64,000 nt of DNA, from contig NZ_CP053707.1 in NCBI RefSeq assembly GCF_013201035.1, forward strand, positions 3,968,001 to 4,032,000. The letters are read 5' to 3'. This DNA is from Arthrobacter sp. NEB 688 (GTDB lineage: Bacteria; Actinomycetota; Actinomycetes; Actinomycetales; Dermatophilaceae). Position 1 is the first letter of the stretch. Every line of letters begins with the position of its first letter. Position numbers and translations under genes: made by a program. Of the stretch, positions 43,996 through 52,274 are shown in pieces. The notes under the pieces are model-generated. The model saw only the letters and a list, made by a program, of their open reading frames with translations, searched no databases and was not told the DNA's origin.

Positions 43996-45696
43996 TCAGC
44001 GCACGGCGGGCTCCGGCTGGCGGCCCACCGCGGCGTCGCGGTCGGTGTCGACGTCGACGTCCGTCGCGCGGGCCGGGGTGGTCACCGGCTCCGGGCTGGA
44101 CTGCGACATCGTGTCGAGCATCTCGTGGCCGGCGTGCTCCGCGGCCACGGCCGGGGTGTCGTCGTGGTTGCTGTCGCGCAGCGGGAGCGCCTTGATGGCG
44201 AAGGTCGCCAGGAGCACGAGCGCGACGACCGGCAGGCCGATGAGGAAGACCTCGTGCAGCTGGTCGGCCAGGCCCTGGCGCACCGCGGTCGCGACGGCCG
44301 GCGGCAGCTGGGCGAGCGCGGCCGGGTCGAGCACGGACCCCGCGCTGGCGGCGCCCTCGGGCATCGAGGCCGCGGCCCCGGCGGGGAGGTGGGACGCGAT
44401 GGCGCCGCCGAGCCCGCTGGTCAGCACGGTGCCGAAGACGGCGATGCCGACCGTCGACCCGACGTTGCGGAAGAACTGGCTCGAGGCCGTCGCGACCCCG
44501 AGGTCGCGCTTCTCGGAGGCGTTCTGGACGACGAGCGTGTACTGCTGCATCGCCATCCCGATCCCGATGCCGAGCACGACCATCGCCAGCGTCAGCTGGG
44601 TCTGCGTCGACTCGAAGGTGAGCCGGGTCAGGAGCCAGATGCCGGCGCCCATGACGACGACACCGACGACCATGAACGGCTTGTAGACGCCGGTCCGTGT
44701 GATGGCGAGGCCGGTGAGGATGCCCATGACGATGAGGCCGACCATGAGCGGCGCGAGGATGAGGCCGGAGTTCGTGGCGTCGACACCGAGCACACCCTGG
44801 GCGAAGACCGGGATGTAGATGATCGAGCCGAACATCACCATCGCCAGGCCGAAGCTCGCGATGTTGGCCGCCGTGAACACGCGGGAACGGAAGAGGCGCA
44901 GCGGGATCACCGGCTCCTCGGCGCGGTTCTCGGCGAAGACGAAGGCGACGAGGCCCACGACGCCGACCACGTAGAGACCGATGATGGTCGCCGAGCCCCA
45001 CGGGTAGGACGTGCCGCCCCACGAGGTGGCGAGCAGGACCGCGGTGAGGCCGACCGCCAGCGTGGCGATGCCCCAGCTGTCGACCTTGGCCTCACGGCGC
45101 TCGTGCGGCAGGTGGAGGAAGCGCAGGATGAAGCCGGTGGCGACGACGCCGATCGGGATGCCCGCGAAGAACAGCCAGCGCCAGCCCCAGTGGTCGGTGA
45201 TGAACCCGCCGGCGAGCGGCCCCGCGACGGACGTGACGCCGAAGACGGCGCCCATGAGGCCCTGGTACTTGCCGCGCTGCCGCGGCGGGATGATGTCGCC
45301 GATGATGGTCTGCGACAGCGGCATCACGGTGCCCATGCCGAGGCCCTGGATGGCGCGGGCGGCGACGAGCACCCAGAAGGACTGGGCGAAGCCGGCGACG
45401 AGCGAGCCGACCATGAAGACGACGAGGCCGGCGATGTAGAAGCCGCGGCGGCCGTAGAGGTCGGAGAACTTGCCGACGATCGGGACGGTGATCGCCGAGA
45501 CGAGGAGGGCGGCGGTGGCGACCCAGCTGTAGTGGTCCATCCCGCCGAGCTCGGAGACGATGCGCGGCATCGCCGGCCCGACGATGGTCTGGCTGACGGA
45601 GGCGACGAGCATCCCGAGCATCAGGCCCAGGAACACCCGCCGGGAGGCGGGGCTGAGCTTGTACGGCTGGGGAGCCGTGGCGGTCGCGGTGGTCAT
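43996..45696 (-). CDS. DHA2-family MFS multidrug exporter
   Basis: A 566-aa membrane protein with about 14 helices, the size of EmrB/QacA drug:proton antiporters. Motif A is VGKFSDLYGRRGFYIAG, motif B AARAIQGLGMG, and motif C region GVTSVAGPLAGGFITDHWGWRWLFF. The cytoplasmic C-terminus (residues 515-566) is acidic and unstructured. It overlaps the MarR gene (ATGA) and is most likely repressed by it. Substrates unknown; drugs or cations are typical. Confidence 0.93.
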   Translation of the reverse strand: MTTATATAPQPYKLSPASRRVFLGLMLGMLVASVSQTIVGPAMPRIVSELGGMDHYSWVATAALLVSAITVPIVGKFSDLYGRRGFYIAGLVVFMVGSLVAGFAQSFWVLVAARAIQGLGMGTVMPLSQTIIGDIIPPRQRGKYQGLMGAVFGVTSVAGPLAGGFITDHWGWRWLFFAGIPIGVVATGFILRFLHLPHERREAKVDSWGIATLAVGLTAVLLATSWGGTSYPWGSATIIGLYVVGVVGLVAFVFAENRAEEPVIPLRLFRSRVFTAANIASFGLAMVMFGSIIYIPVFAQGVLGVDATNSGLILAPLMVGLIVMGILTGLAITRTGVYKPFMVVGVVVMGAGIWLLTRLTFESTQTQLTLAMVVLGIGIGMAMQQYTLVVQNASEKRDLGVATASSQFFRNVGSTVGIAVFGTVLTSGLGGAIASHLPAGAAASMPEGAASAGSVLDPAALAQLPPAVATAVRQGLADQLHEVFLIGLPVVALVLLATFAIKALPLRDSNHDDTPAVAAEHAGHEMLDTMSQSSPEPVTTPARATDVDVDTDRDAAVGRQPEPAVR

Positions 45697-46202
45697 GCAG
45701 TGGTCCTCTCGCGGTCGGCCGCCTCGGGGGCGGGGTCGGTGGGGCCCGCGACGCTGCGGACGGGGTGGTCGGTGTCCCTCGCGACGCGCGCGAGGGAGGT
45801 CTGGAGGCGGCCGAGCAGGTCGGCCAGGGTGCGTCGGTCGGTCTCGTCCCAGTCCTCGAGGGCGACGCCCACGAGCTCCTCGCGGCGGCGGCGCTCCTGC
45901 ACGAGGACCTCACGGCCGTCGTCCGTCAGGCCGACGAGCTGGGCGCGGCCGTCGTCGGGGTCGGGGGTGCGCTCGAGGAAGCCGCGGTCGACGAGGGCGC
46001 TGACGCGCCGGCTCGTCGTCGACTGGTCCAGGCCCACGGCGTCGGCGAGGGCGCAGGCGCGGCCGGGGCCGCGCTTGGCCGTCAGCGCCAGGAGGGTGTA
46101 CTCGGGGCGGGTCACCGGTCCCTCGACGACGTGGGCCCTGTTGAGGAGTCCGAACATCGCCGAGAGGTGCTCGGTGACGAGCGGGTCGGCGGTTGCTTGC
46201 AT
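45693..46202 (-). CDS. MarR-family regulator of the exporter
   Basis: A 169-aa winged-helix regulator. The DNA-binding region is LADAVGLDQSTTSRRVSALVDRGFLERTPDPDDGRAQLVGLT (about residues 52-94, recognition helix at STTSRRVSALV), followed by the dimer helix. It is the first gene of the marR-MFS operon. A -10-like CATATG and a palindrome TTGCAGAATCTGCAA lie in front of it, consistent with autorepression. Start ATG 46202. Confidence 0.92.
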   Translation of the reverse strand: MQATADPLVTEHLSAMFGLLNRAHVVEGPVTRPEYTLLALTAKRGPGRACALADAVGLDQSTTSRRVSALVDRGFLERTPDPDDGRAQLVGLTDDGREVLVQERRRREELVGVALEDWDETDRRTLADLLGRLQTSLARVARDTDHPVRSVAGPTDPAPEAADRERTTA

Positions 46203-46223
46203 GACACAAGCATATGTCCTTTG

Positions 46224-46238
46224 TTGCAGAATCTGCAA
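46224..46238. promoter_or_regulatory. MarR-type palindromic operator
   Basis: TTGCAGA-A-TCTGCAA is a perfect 7-bp inverted repeat with a 1-bp centre in the 73-bp gap between the divergent marR and tetR genes. On the minus strand its TTGCAG sits 16 bp before CATATG, making a plausible -35 for marR. The site may also affect the tetR promoter. Confidence 0.7.
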
Positions 46239-46275
46239 CTTTGCTCGTCCTGCAGGAACGCGGCATACTGGCGGC

Positions 46276-46884
46276 ATGGTTCCGGGTACCGCGACGGCCG
46301 AGGCGACCCCCTCCCTGCGCGACCGCAAGAAGGAGGCCACCCGCCAGCGCCTGCACACCGCGGCCGTGCGGCTGGCCCTCGCCCACGGGATGCAGGAGGT
46401 CACGGTCGAGCAGATCGCGGCCGAGGCGGACGTCTCCCCCCGCACCTTCTTCAACTACTTCCCGACCAAGGAGGCCGCGCTCGTCGGCGCCGACCCGGCC
46501 CGCACCGAGCAGCTGCGCCAGGCGGTGCTCGCGCGCCCCGCGGACGAGTCGGTGCCGCAGGCTCTGCGCGCCGTGCTCACCGAGCACGTGCGGGGCTTCG
46601 CCGACGAGCCGGAGCTGTGGCGGATGCGCAGCGAGCTCGCCGCCCGCGTCCCCGAGCTCGAGGCGCGCATCGCCGGGGCGGGGCACCGCCTCGAGAGCGC
46701 GCTCGTCGAGGCCGCGCACGAGCGGGCCGGCACGACCGCCGCCGACGACCTCGCCACCGGGCTCGCCGCGCGCACCGCGATGGCCGCCCTGCGCGCGGCG
46801 TTCCACCAGCACCGGGCGGCGGGCTCGACGGGCTCGCTCCTGCACCGGCTCGAGGCCGCGTTCGACGCCGTCGGCCTGCGCTGA
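46276..46884 (+). CDS. TetR-family regulator
   Basis: A 202-aa regulator. The helix-turn-helix is RDRKKEATRQRLHTAAVRLA, VTVEQIAAEADVSPRTFFNYFPTKEAAL (about residues 15-62), with the FFNYF pattern of TetR proteins. The C-terminal ligand domain is Ala/Arg-rich with no clear match. A CATACT box 6 nt before ATG 46276 suggests a leaderless transcript. It is divergent from marR-MFS, so it may be part of the same drug response; its target is unknown. Confidence 0.9.
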   Translation: MVPGTATAEATPSLRDRKKEATRQRLHTAAVRLALAHGMQEVTVEQIAAEADVSPRTFFNYFPTKEAALVGADPARTEQLRQAVLARPADESVPQALRAVLTEHVRGFADEPELWRMRSELAARVPELEARIAGAGHRLESALVEAAHERAGTTAADDLATGLAARTAMAALRAAFHQHRAAGSTGSLLHRLEAAFDAVGLR

Positions 46885-46915
46885 GCCCCGCTCCCCCGCG
46901 GCCTCACCACCGCGG

Positions 46916-46959
46916 ACGTGTGTGAACCCGCCGGGGATCCCCGGCGGGTTCACACACGT
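46916..46959. terminator. 44-bp perfect palindrome (terminator / dispersed repeat)
   Basis: A perfect 22+22 bp palindrome centred at GGGGATCCCC with outer arms ACGTGTGTGAA and TTCACACACGT, between convergent tetR and the GT2 gene. The same outer arms recur at 61905-61954. Confidence 0.8.
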
Positions 46960-48017
46960 TCGCGCAGGGCGGGGGCACGTGCCGCCTCCGCCACTCCCGG
47001 CGCCGGGCCAGCGACGGCGAACACGCACCGTCGCTGGACGACGAAGGACACCGTCAGCAGCACCGCCTCGGTGAGGACCTTGCCGACGAGCAGCGCCAGG
47101 CCGAGCCGGCCGACGAGGACCTGCATGAGCGCCGCGTTGGCCGCGAGGACCACCGCGACGAGGGCGGCGTAGCGCAGCCCCGCGTGCCGCCCCCCGCGAC
47201 CGAAGACGAAGCGCCGGTTGGTCCGGTAGTTGACGCTCGCGCTGACCACCCGGGCCCCGACCACCGAGAGCAGCAGGCTCCCGGAGAGCACGTGGAGCAG
47301 GACGAGCAGCGCGTAGTCGACCGCCGCGGCGAGGAGGGAGGACGCGGCGAACCGGGCCATCGGCGCGTAGACGCGCAGCGAGTCGCGCACCGGACGGAAG
47401 TGCGACGACGCGTTGCCCTCGAGGTAGACCGTCGCGATGGGGACCTCGACCACCGCGTGCCCGGCCCCGTGCGCCCGCAGGAGCAGCTCGAGCTCGTACT
47501 CGAAGCGCTCACCCTCGACGCGGCAGAGCCAGCCGAGCATCTCGCAGGGGTAGGCGCGCAGCCCGGTCTGGGTGTCGGACAGGTCGATCCCCGTCGTCAG
47601 CACGAACAGCCGCCGGGTCACGGCGTTGCCGAGCCGGCTGCGTCCCGGGACCGGCCCGGAGAAGCGCCGCACCCCGAGGACCATCGCGCGGCGTGAGCCG
47701 GCGACCCGGGCGGCGACCGCGAGCACGTCGCCGGGCGTGTGCTGGCCGTCGCTGTCGGCGCACACGACGTCCTCACCCGGCCAGCGCCGGGCCGCCTCGC
47801 GGAAGCCCGTCTTCAGCGCGCGGCCCTTCCCCCGGTTGACCTCGTGGTGGACGACCACCGCCCCGGCCGACGCGGCGTCGGCGAAGGCCCCGGCCGACGC
47901 GGGCCCGCTGCCGTCGTCGACGACGAGAACGTGCAGGTCCGGCTGCGCGGCCAGCAGGTCGGCCACGAGGGCGCCGAGCCGGCCGTCGGGCTCGTAGGCG
48001 GGGACGAGGACGATCAC
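46950..48017 (-). CDS. family 2 glycosyltransferase fused to GtrA-like membrane domain
   Basis: A 355-aa protein. Residues about 1-220 are a GT2 polyprenyl-phosphate-sugar type transferase: VLVPAYEPDGRLGAL, VLVVDDGSG, HEVNRGKGRALKTGF, CADSDGQHTPGDVL and DLSDTQTGLRAYP. Residues about 235-345 are a four-helix GtrA domain (RFAASSLLAAAVDYALLVLL, NYRTNRRFVFGRGG). GT2 plus GtrA pairs transfer sugars across the membrane via a lipid carrier. GTG 48017 starts 10 nt below the glycosidase stop, so the two are one operon; the 3' end overlaps the 44-bp palindrome. Confidence 0.88.
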   Translation of the reverse strand: MIVLVPAYEPDGRLGALVADLLAAQPDLHVLVVDDGSGPASAGAFADAASAGAVVVHHEVNRGKGRALKTGFREAARRWPGEDVVCADSDGQHTPGDVLAVAARVAGSRRAMVLGVRRFSGPVPGRSRLGNAVTRRLFVLTTGIDLSDTQTGLRAYPCEMLGWLCRVEGERFEYELELLLRAHGAGHAVVEVPIATVYLEGNASSHFRPVRDSLRVYAPMARFAASSLLAAAVDYALLVLLHVLSGSLLLSVVGARVVSASVNYRTNRRFVFGRGGRHAGLRYAALVAVVLAANAALMQVLVGRLGLALLVGKVLTEAVLLTVSFVVQRRCVFAVAGPAPGVAEAARAPALRERV

Positions 48018-48028
48018 GACGCGCCCCC

Positions 48029-49024
48029 TCAGGCCCCGACGTAGAGGATGTCCGAGGTGCCGCGCTCCTGGCCCCGGCCCAGCGGGTCGTTGACGAGGTC
48101 GCCGTCGAAGACCATCGCGCTCGAGCCCCCGCCGTCGAGGTTGTAGGCCACCCGGGCCCCGCGGTCGACGAAGACCTGCGCGAGCTCGCTCATCCCGATG
48201 CCGCGGCTGTAGCCGACGGACCGGCCGTCGGCGACGATGACGAGCAGGTGGTTGGTGTCGACGAGCCCGATGCCCGTGCGCGGCTGGTCGCCCTGCACCG
48301 AGTGGTTCCCGAAGTTCGTGTCGACCTCGACCGAGTCGATGCCGTCGACCACCGCCCCGTCGTCGACGAGCCCGGGGCCGAACGAGAGCGTCTGCCACAC
48401 ACCGTCGGAGACGAGGGTCCTGGCGCTGGTCGCCGTCTCGTCGTAGAGGCGCATCGAGCCGTCGCGGTACCAGGCGAGGCCCTGCCGGGCACCCGCGTCG
48501 CGGTAGGCGACGCCGTTGCGGACGACGATCCCGTCGTCCCGGAACCCGTAGTAGTCGCCGTTGACGGCCCACACCGCGCCGACGGTGGCGGCGATCGCGC
48601 TCGGGACCTCGATGATGTTCTGCCCGAACTCGTCGTCCGCGAACGCCGACCGCAGGACCGTCGCGTCCTGCAGCCGCAGGTCGGCCGTGAAGTAGACGAG
48701 CTGGTCGTCGCCGCTGCCGACCACGGTCCTCGAGATGTCGACCGTCGCGAGGTCGCTCGTGTACGTCGTCGCCGAGACGCTCCCGCCGGTCGAGGCCGTC
48801 GCCGCCGAGGCGACGCCCTGGCTCGCCTCGTAGGCACTGGCCGAGGCGACCTCGACGTGGTCGACGACGTACCGCTCGAGGGCCCAGCCGGTCCCGGTCG
48901 CGGCGAGGGCGGCCAGCCCGAGCCCGCCGCCGAGGAGGGCGCGCCGGCCGACGCGGCGGGGCGGACCCGCGGCCGGCGGCGGTGGGGTGCGGTCGGGGGC
49001 GAGGGTGCTCGTGGGCTCGTTCAT
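48029..49024 (-). CDS. phosphodiester glycosidase (NAGPA) family secreted protein
   Basis: A 331-aa exported protein. The N-terminus RRVGRRALLGGGLGLAALAATG is a Tat-type signal. The domain has ATVGAVWAVNGDYYGFRDDG, GLVDTNHLLVIVADGRS and VAYNLDGGGSSAMVF, the core of the NAGPA fold, which removes GlcNAc from phosphodiester-linked glycans. It is divergent from DUF4956-VTC-lipoprotein and is commonly found with them, suggesting a shared role in a surface or extracellular polymer. The reaction here is not proven. Confidence 0.88.
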   Translation of the reverse strand: MNEPTSTLAPDRTPPPPAAGPPRRVGRRALLGGGLGLAALAATGTGWALERYVVDHVEVASASAYEASQGVASAATASTGGSVSATTYTSDLATVDISRTVVGSGDDQLVYFTADLRLQDATVLRSAFADDEFGQNIIEVPSAIAATVGAVWAVNGDYYGFRDDGIVVRNGVAYRDAGARQGLAWYRDGSMRLYDETATSARTLVSDGVWQTLSFGPGLVDDGAVVDGIDSVEVDTNFGNHSVQGDQPRTGIGLVDTNHLLVIVADGRSVGYSRGIGMSELAQVFVDRGARVAYNLDGGGSSAMVFDGDLVNDPLGRGQERGTSDILYVGA

Positions 49025-49230
49025 GGGCACCACGGTCGAGCCCACCCCTGTGCCCCTCCTGTCCCCGCCCGGTGGGCGCCCGATGACCGCGACGGAGGCG
49101 GGGAGCCTCGGATCTCGCTGACCGGCAACGGGATACCCAAAGACGGGGCATCGACCTGCCACAGGCACCCCACAGCGGCGCCCGGCCTGATGGTCCTCGA
49201 CACCCACTCCCTCCGACCCAGGAGCCTCCC

Positions 49231-49845
49231 GTGAGCACCCTGATCGTCTACGCCGCGAACGTCGTGGCCATCTGCCTCCTCGTCTTCGCCCTCTACGTGC
49301 CCCGGCACGGGCGCCGCGACCTCGTCGTCGCCTACCTCGGCGTGAACATCGGGGTGATGGCCGTCGCCTCGGCGCTGCTCGACAGCGCGGTCGGCGCCGG
49401 CCTCGGTCTCGGGCTCTTCGGCGTCCTCTCGATCATCCGGCTGCGCTCCGAGGAGCTCGCGCAGCACGAGGTCGCCTACTACTTCGCGGCCCTGGCCCTC
49501 GGGCTCCTCAGCGGCCTCGCGGTGGGTCCGGTGTGGCTGCCCGTCGCGCTCATGGTGGTCGTCGTCGGCGCCCTCTGGCTCGGCGACCACCCGCGGATGC
49601 TGCCCCGGCACCGCCGCCGCCTCGTCGTGCTCGACCGGGCGTACGACGACGAGCGCGACGTCGTCACCGCCCTGGAAGGGCGGCTCGGCGGACCGGTCAT
49701 CGGGGTGTCCGTCCTCAAGGTCGACCACGTCAACGACTCGACGACCGTCGACGTGCGCTTCCGGGCGCCGGTGGCGCCGACCCCCGCGGACGGCGCCCTC
49801 GACGCGTCGGGACCGGTCCGCCGCACGACGGTGCTCGTCCCGTGA
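49231..49845 (+). CDS. DUF4956 membrane protein
   Basis: A 204-aa protein with about four N-terminal helices (LIVYAANVVAICLLVFALYV and on) and a cytosolic C-terminal alpha/beta domain (MLPRHRRRLVVLDRAYDDE, VIGVSVLKVDHVNDSTTVDVRF). The FGVLSIIRLRSEELAQHEVAYYF segment is characteristic of DUF4956, a family found with VTC polyphosphate-polymerase-like proteins. Start GTG 49231 with GGAG upstream; its TGA overlaps the next start (GTGA). Confidence 0.9.
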   Translation: MSTLIVYAANVVAICLLVFALYVPRHGRRDLVVAYLGVNIGVMAVASALLDSAVGAGLGLGLFGVLSIIRLRSEELAQHEVAYYFAALALGLLSGLAVGPVWLPVALMVVVVGALWLGDHPRMLPRHRRRLVVLDRAYDDERDVVTALEGRLGGPVIGVSVLKVDHVNDSTTVDVRFRAPVAPTPADGALDASGPVRRTTVLVP

Positions 49846-50606
49846 GCACCGCCACCCTCCCCCGGCTGGAGGGCCTGCCGGCCGTCGGGCTCGAGGAGCT
49901 CGTCGCGACGAGCGGCCTGCTGACCCGGGTCGACCGCAAGTACGTCCTCACCGCGCTCGAGGCGGGGATGCTGACCGCCCTCGCGCCCGCCGGCACGCGG
50001 GTGCTCGAGATCGACGGGCACCGCACCCTCGGCTACACCACGCGCTACCTCGACACCGACGGGCTGCTGACCCAGCGCCTGGCCGCCCACGGTCGGCGGC
50101 GCCGGTTCAAGGTCCGGTCCCGTCGCTACGACCTGACCGGGGCCGCGTACCTCGAGGTGAAGACCCGGGAAGGCGAGCGCACCGTCAAGTCTCGGCTGGA
50201 GGGCGTGCACCTCGAGCACGACCGGCTCGACTGCGCGGGAGCGCAGTTCGTCATCGACGCCCTCGCCGCCGCGGGCATCGACGACCGCACCGTCGTCGAC
50301 CTCGCCCCGGCGCTCGACATCCGCTACGACCGCACGACGCTGCACCTCGCCGGCGACGGCGCCCGCGTCACCGTCGACCGCGCGCTGCGCTGGGAGCGGC
50401 CCGACGGCCAGGTGCTGGAGCGACCCGACCTCGTCGTCGTCGAGACCAAGGGCCCGGGCCGCCCGTCCTCCCTCGACCGCGTCCTGTGGTCGCTCGGCCA
50501 CCGCCCCCGGCGGATGAGCAAGTACGCGACCGGCCTGGCCGCGCTCGACCCCGCCCTGCCCGCCAACCGCTGGGCGCGCACCCTGCGCGACCACGTCCGT
50601 CCCTGA
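49842..50606 (+). CDS. VTC-domain protein (polyphosphate polymerase-like)
   Basis: A 254-aa protein with the VTC tunnel fold: TRVDRKYVLT near the start, LGYTTRYLDTDG, RRRFKVRSRRY, YLEVKTREGERTVKSR and VVVETKGPGRPS provide the basic and acidic residues that bind NTP and polyphosphate in yeast Vtc4. Bacterial homologues in DUF4956 loci are predicted to make or bind an anionic polymer. Start GTG 49842 overlaps the DUF4956 stop. Confidence 0.9.
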   Translation: MSTATLPRLEGLPAVGLEELVATSGLLTRVDRKYVLTALEAGMLTALAPAGTRVLEIDGHRTLGYTTRYLDTDGLLTQRLAAHGRRRRFKVRSRRYDLTGAAYLEVKTREGERTVKSRLEGVHLEHDRLDCAGAQFVIDALAAAGIDDRTVVDLAPALDIRYDRTTLHLAGDGARVTVDRALRWERPDGQVLERPDLVVVETKGPGRPSSLDRVLWSLGHRPRRMSKYATGLAALDPALPANRWARTLRDHVRP

Positions 50607-50616
50607 GGAGACCACG

Positions 50617-52233
50617 ATGAAGCTCACCAAGGCCCGGGCCGCCGTCACGGCCGCCCTGCTCGCCGCCACCCTGACCGGCTGCGGCGTCGCGGGGGCCGTC
50701 ACCGGTGCCTCCGTCGACGACAGCAGCACGACGACCACGACCACCGCCACGGCCACGCCCGGGGCCTCGGTCGAGGCGGTGCTCGCCGCGAACCAGGAGT
50801 CCCACGCCGAGGCCGACGACGGGACCTACGACGCCGCGAGCGCCACCACGGTGACCCTGTCCGGGTCCACCGCCACGGTCTCCGGCGACGGGGCCACCGT
50901 GGACGGCTCGACGGTGACGATCACCGCGCCCGGCACCTACCTGCTGACGGGCACGCTGGCCGGCCAGGTCGTCGTCGACTCCTCCGCGGAGGGCACGGTC
51001 CAGGTCGTCCTCGACGACGCGCACGTCACGTCCTCGACCGGTCCGGCCCTGTCCGTCACCGCGGCCGACGAGGCCGTCGTCGTGCTCGCCGACGGCTCGA
51101 CCAACACCCTCGAGGACGGCTCGGGCTACGCCCACGGTGCGGGCGAGCCCGACGCCGCGCTGTACTCGGCCGCCGACCTCACCATCGCCGGCACCGGCGC
51201 CCTCACGGTCACCGGCAACACCGACGACGGCATCGGCTCGCAGGACGGGCTGGTCGTCCTCGGTGGCACCGTCACCGTCACGGCGGTCGACGACGCGGTG
51301 CGCGGGAAGGACTACGTGCGGGTCGAGGGCGGCACCCTCACCGCGACCGGCGGCGGGGACGCCCTGAAGTCCGACAACGCCGAGGACGCCGACCGCGGCT
51401 ACGTCGCGGTGCTCGGCGGAACCCTCGCGCTGACCGCGGGCGACGACGGCATCAGCGCCGCCACGGACGCGGCGGTCGGCGGCGGGACGACGACGATCTC
51501 GGCGGAGGGCGACGGCATCCACGGCGACGTCAGCGCCACCGTCGGTGGCGGGAGCACCACCGTCACGAAGTCCGGCGAGGGCCTCGAGGGGAAGGTCGTG
51601 ACCGTCTCGGGCGGCACCCTGTCCATCACCAGCTCCGACGACGCGGTCAACGCGACCGACGGCTCGAGCTCCGGCGGCGGGATGGGCGGAGGCGGCATGT
51701 CGGCACAGGACGGCGTCTCGGTGACCGTCAGCGGCGGCACGCTCCTCGTGGACGCCGAGGGCGACGGGCTGGACTCCAACGGCTCCCTGTCGATCACCGG
51801 CGGCACCATCGTCGTCAGCGGCCCGACGGGCAACGGCAACGGGGCCCTGGACACCAACGGCGGCCTGAGCATCTCGGGTGGCACCCTCCTCGCGGCCGGG
51901 TCCTCCGGGATGGCCGAGGCGCCGTCGACCGACTCCGCGCAGGGCTGGGTGTCCGCGACCTTCGACTCCGGGTACGCGGAGGGCACCGTCGTCCAGGTGG
52001 TGCACGACGGCACGGTCATCGCGTCCTTCACCGCGAGCAAGACCTTCTCGTCGCTCGTCTTCTCGTCCGCGGCCATCACCGCGGGCGAGTCGTACGACAT
52101 CTGGGTCGACGGCACGCCGTCGGGCACCGCGGTCGGCGGGCTCGCCCTCGGCGGCTCGACCGACGGAGGCTCCGAGCTCGGGACGGTGACCGCCGACGTG
52201 CACACCGGCGGCCAGGGCGGCGGCCGCCCCTGA
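50617..52233 (+). CDS. Cthe_2159-like carbohydrate-binding beta-helix lipoprotein
   Basis: A 538-aa exported lipoprotein: signal peptide with lipobox LTGC (Cys22) and a Thr-rich spacer. The body is a repetitive right-handed beta-helix with repeating GG-T-L-(T/S)-(A/I)-x-(G/S)-x-DD/GDG units (for example VLGGTVTVTAVDDAVRGKD, VLGGTLALTAGDDGIS, VSGGTLLVDAEGDGLD). This matches the DUF4353/Cthe_2159 family, shown in a clostridial member to bind acidic polysaccharide. It follows the VTC gene by 10 bp and is likely the cell-surface part of the system. Confidence 0.88.
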   Translation: MKLTKARAAVTAALLAATLTGCGVAGAVTGASVDDSSTTTTTTATATPGASVEAVLAANQESHAEADDGTYDAASATTVTLSGSTATVSGDGATVDGSTVTITAPGTYLLTGTLAGQVVVDSSAEGTVQVVLDDAHVTSSTGPALSVTAADEAVVVLADGSTNTLEDGSGYAHGAGEPDAALYSAADLTIAGTGALTVTGNTDDGIGSQDGLVVLGGTVTVTAVDDAVRGKDYVRVEGGTLTATGGGDALKSDNAEDADRGYVAVLGGTLALTAGDDGISAATDAAVGGGTTTISAEGDGIHGDVSATVGGGSTTVTKSGEGLEGKVVTVSGGTLSITSSDDAVNATDGSSSGGGMGGGGMSAQDGVSVTVSGGTLLVDAEGDGLDSNGSLSITGGTIVVSGPTGNGNGALDTNGGLSISGGTLLAAGSSGMAEAPSTDSAQGWVSATFDSGYAEGTVVQVVHDGTVIASFTASKTFSSLVFSSAAITAGESYDIWVDGTPSGTAVGGLALGGSTDGGSELGTVTADVHTGGQGGGRP

Positions 52234-52262
52234 GCCCGTCGCCGGGCCGGGTGGAGCGGGAG

Positions 52263-52268
52263 TAGGTT
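52263..52268 (+). promoter_or_regulatory. -10 box TAGGTT, leaderless start of the amidohydrolase
   Basis: TAGGTT ends 6 nt before ATG 52275, the usual distance for a leaderless actinobacterial mRNA. Confidence 0.5.
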
Positions 52269-52274
52269 ACGAGC

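Noticed and set aside
40380-44686. Very long plus-strand frames through the DUF559 and MFS genes
   Set aside because: They are antisense to recognised genes; they stay open because the 51-bp repeat is a multiple of three and the DNA is GC-rich.
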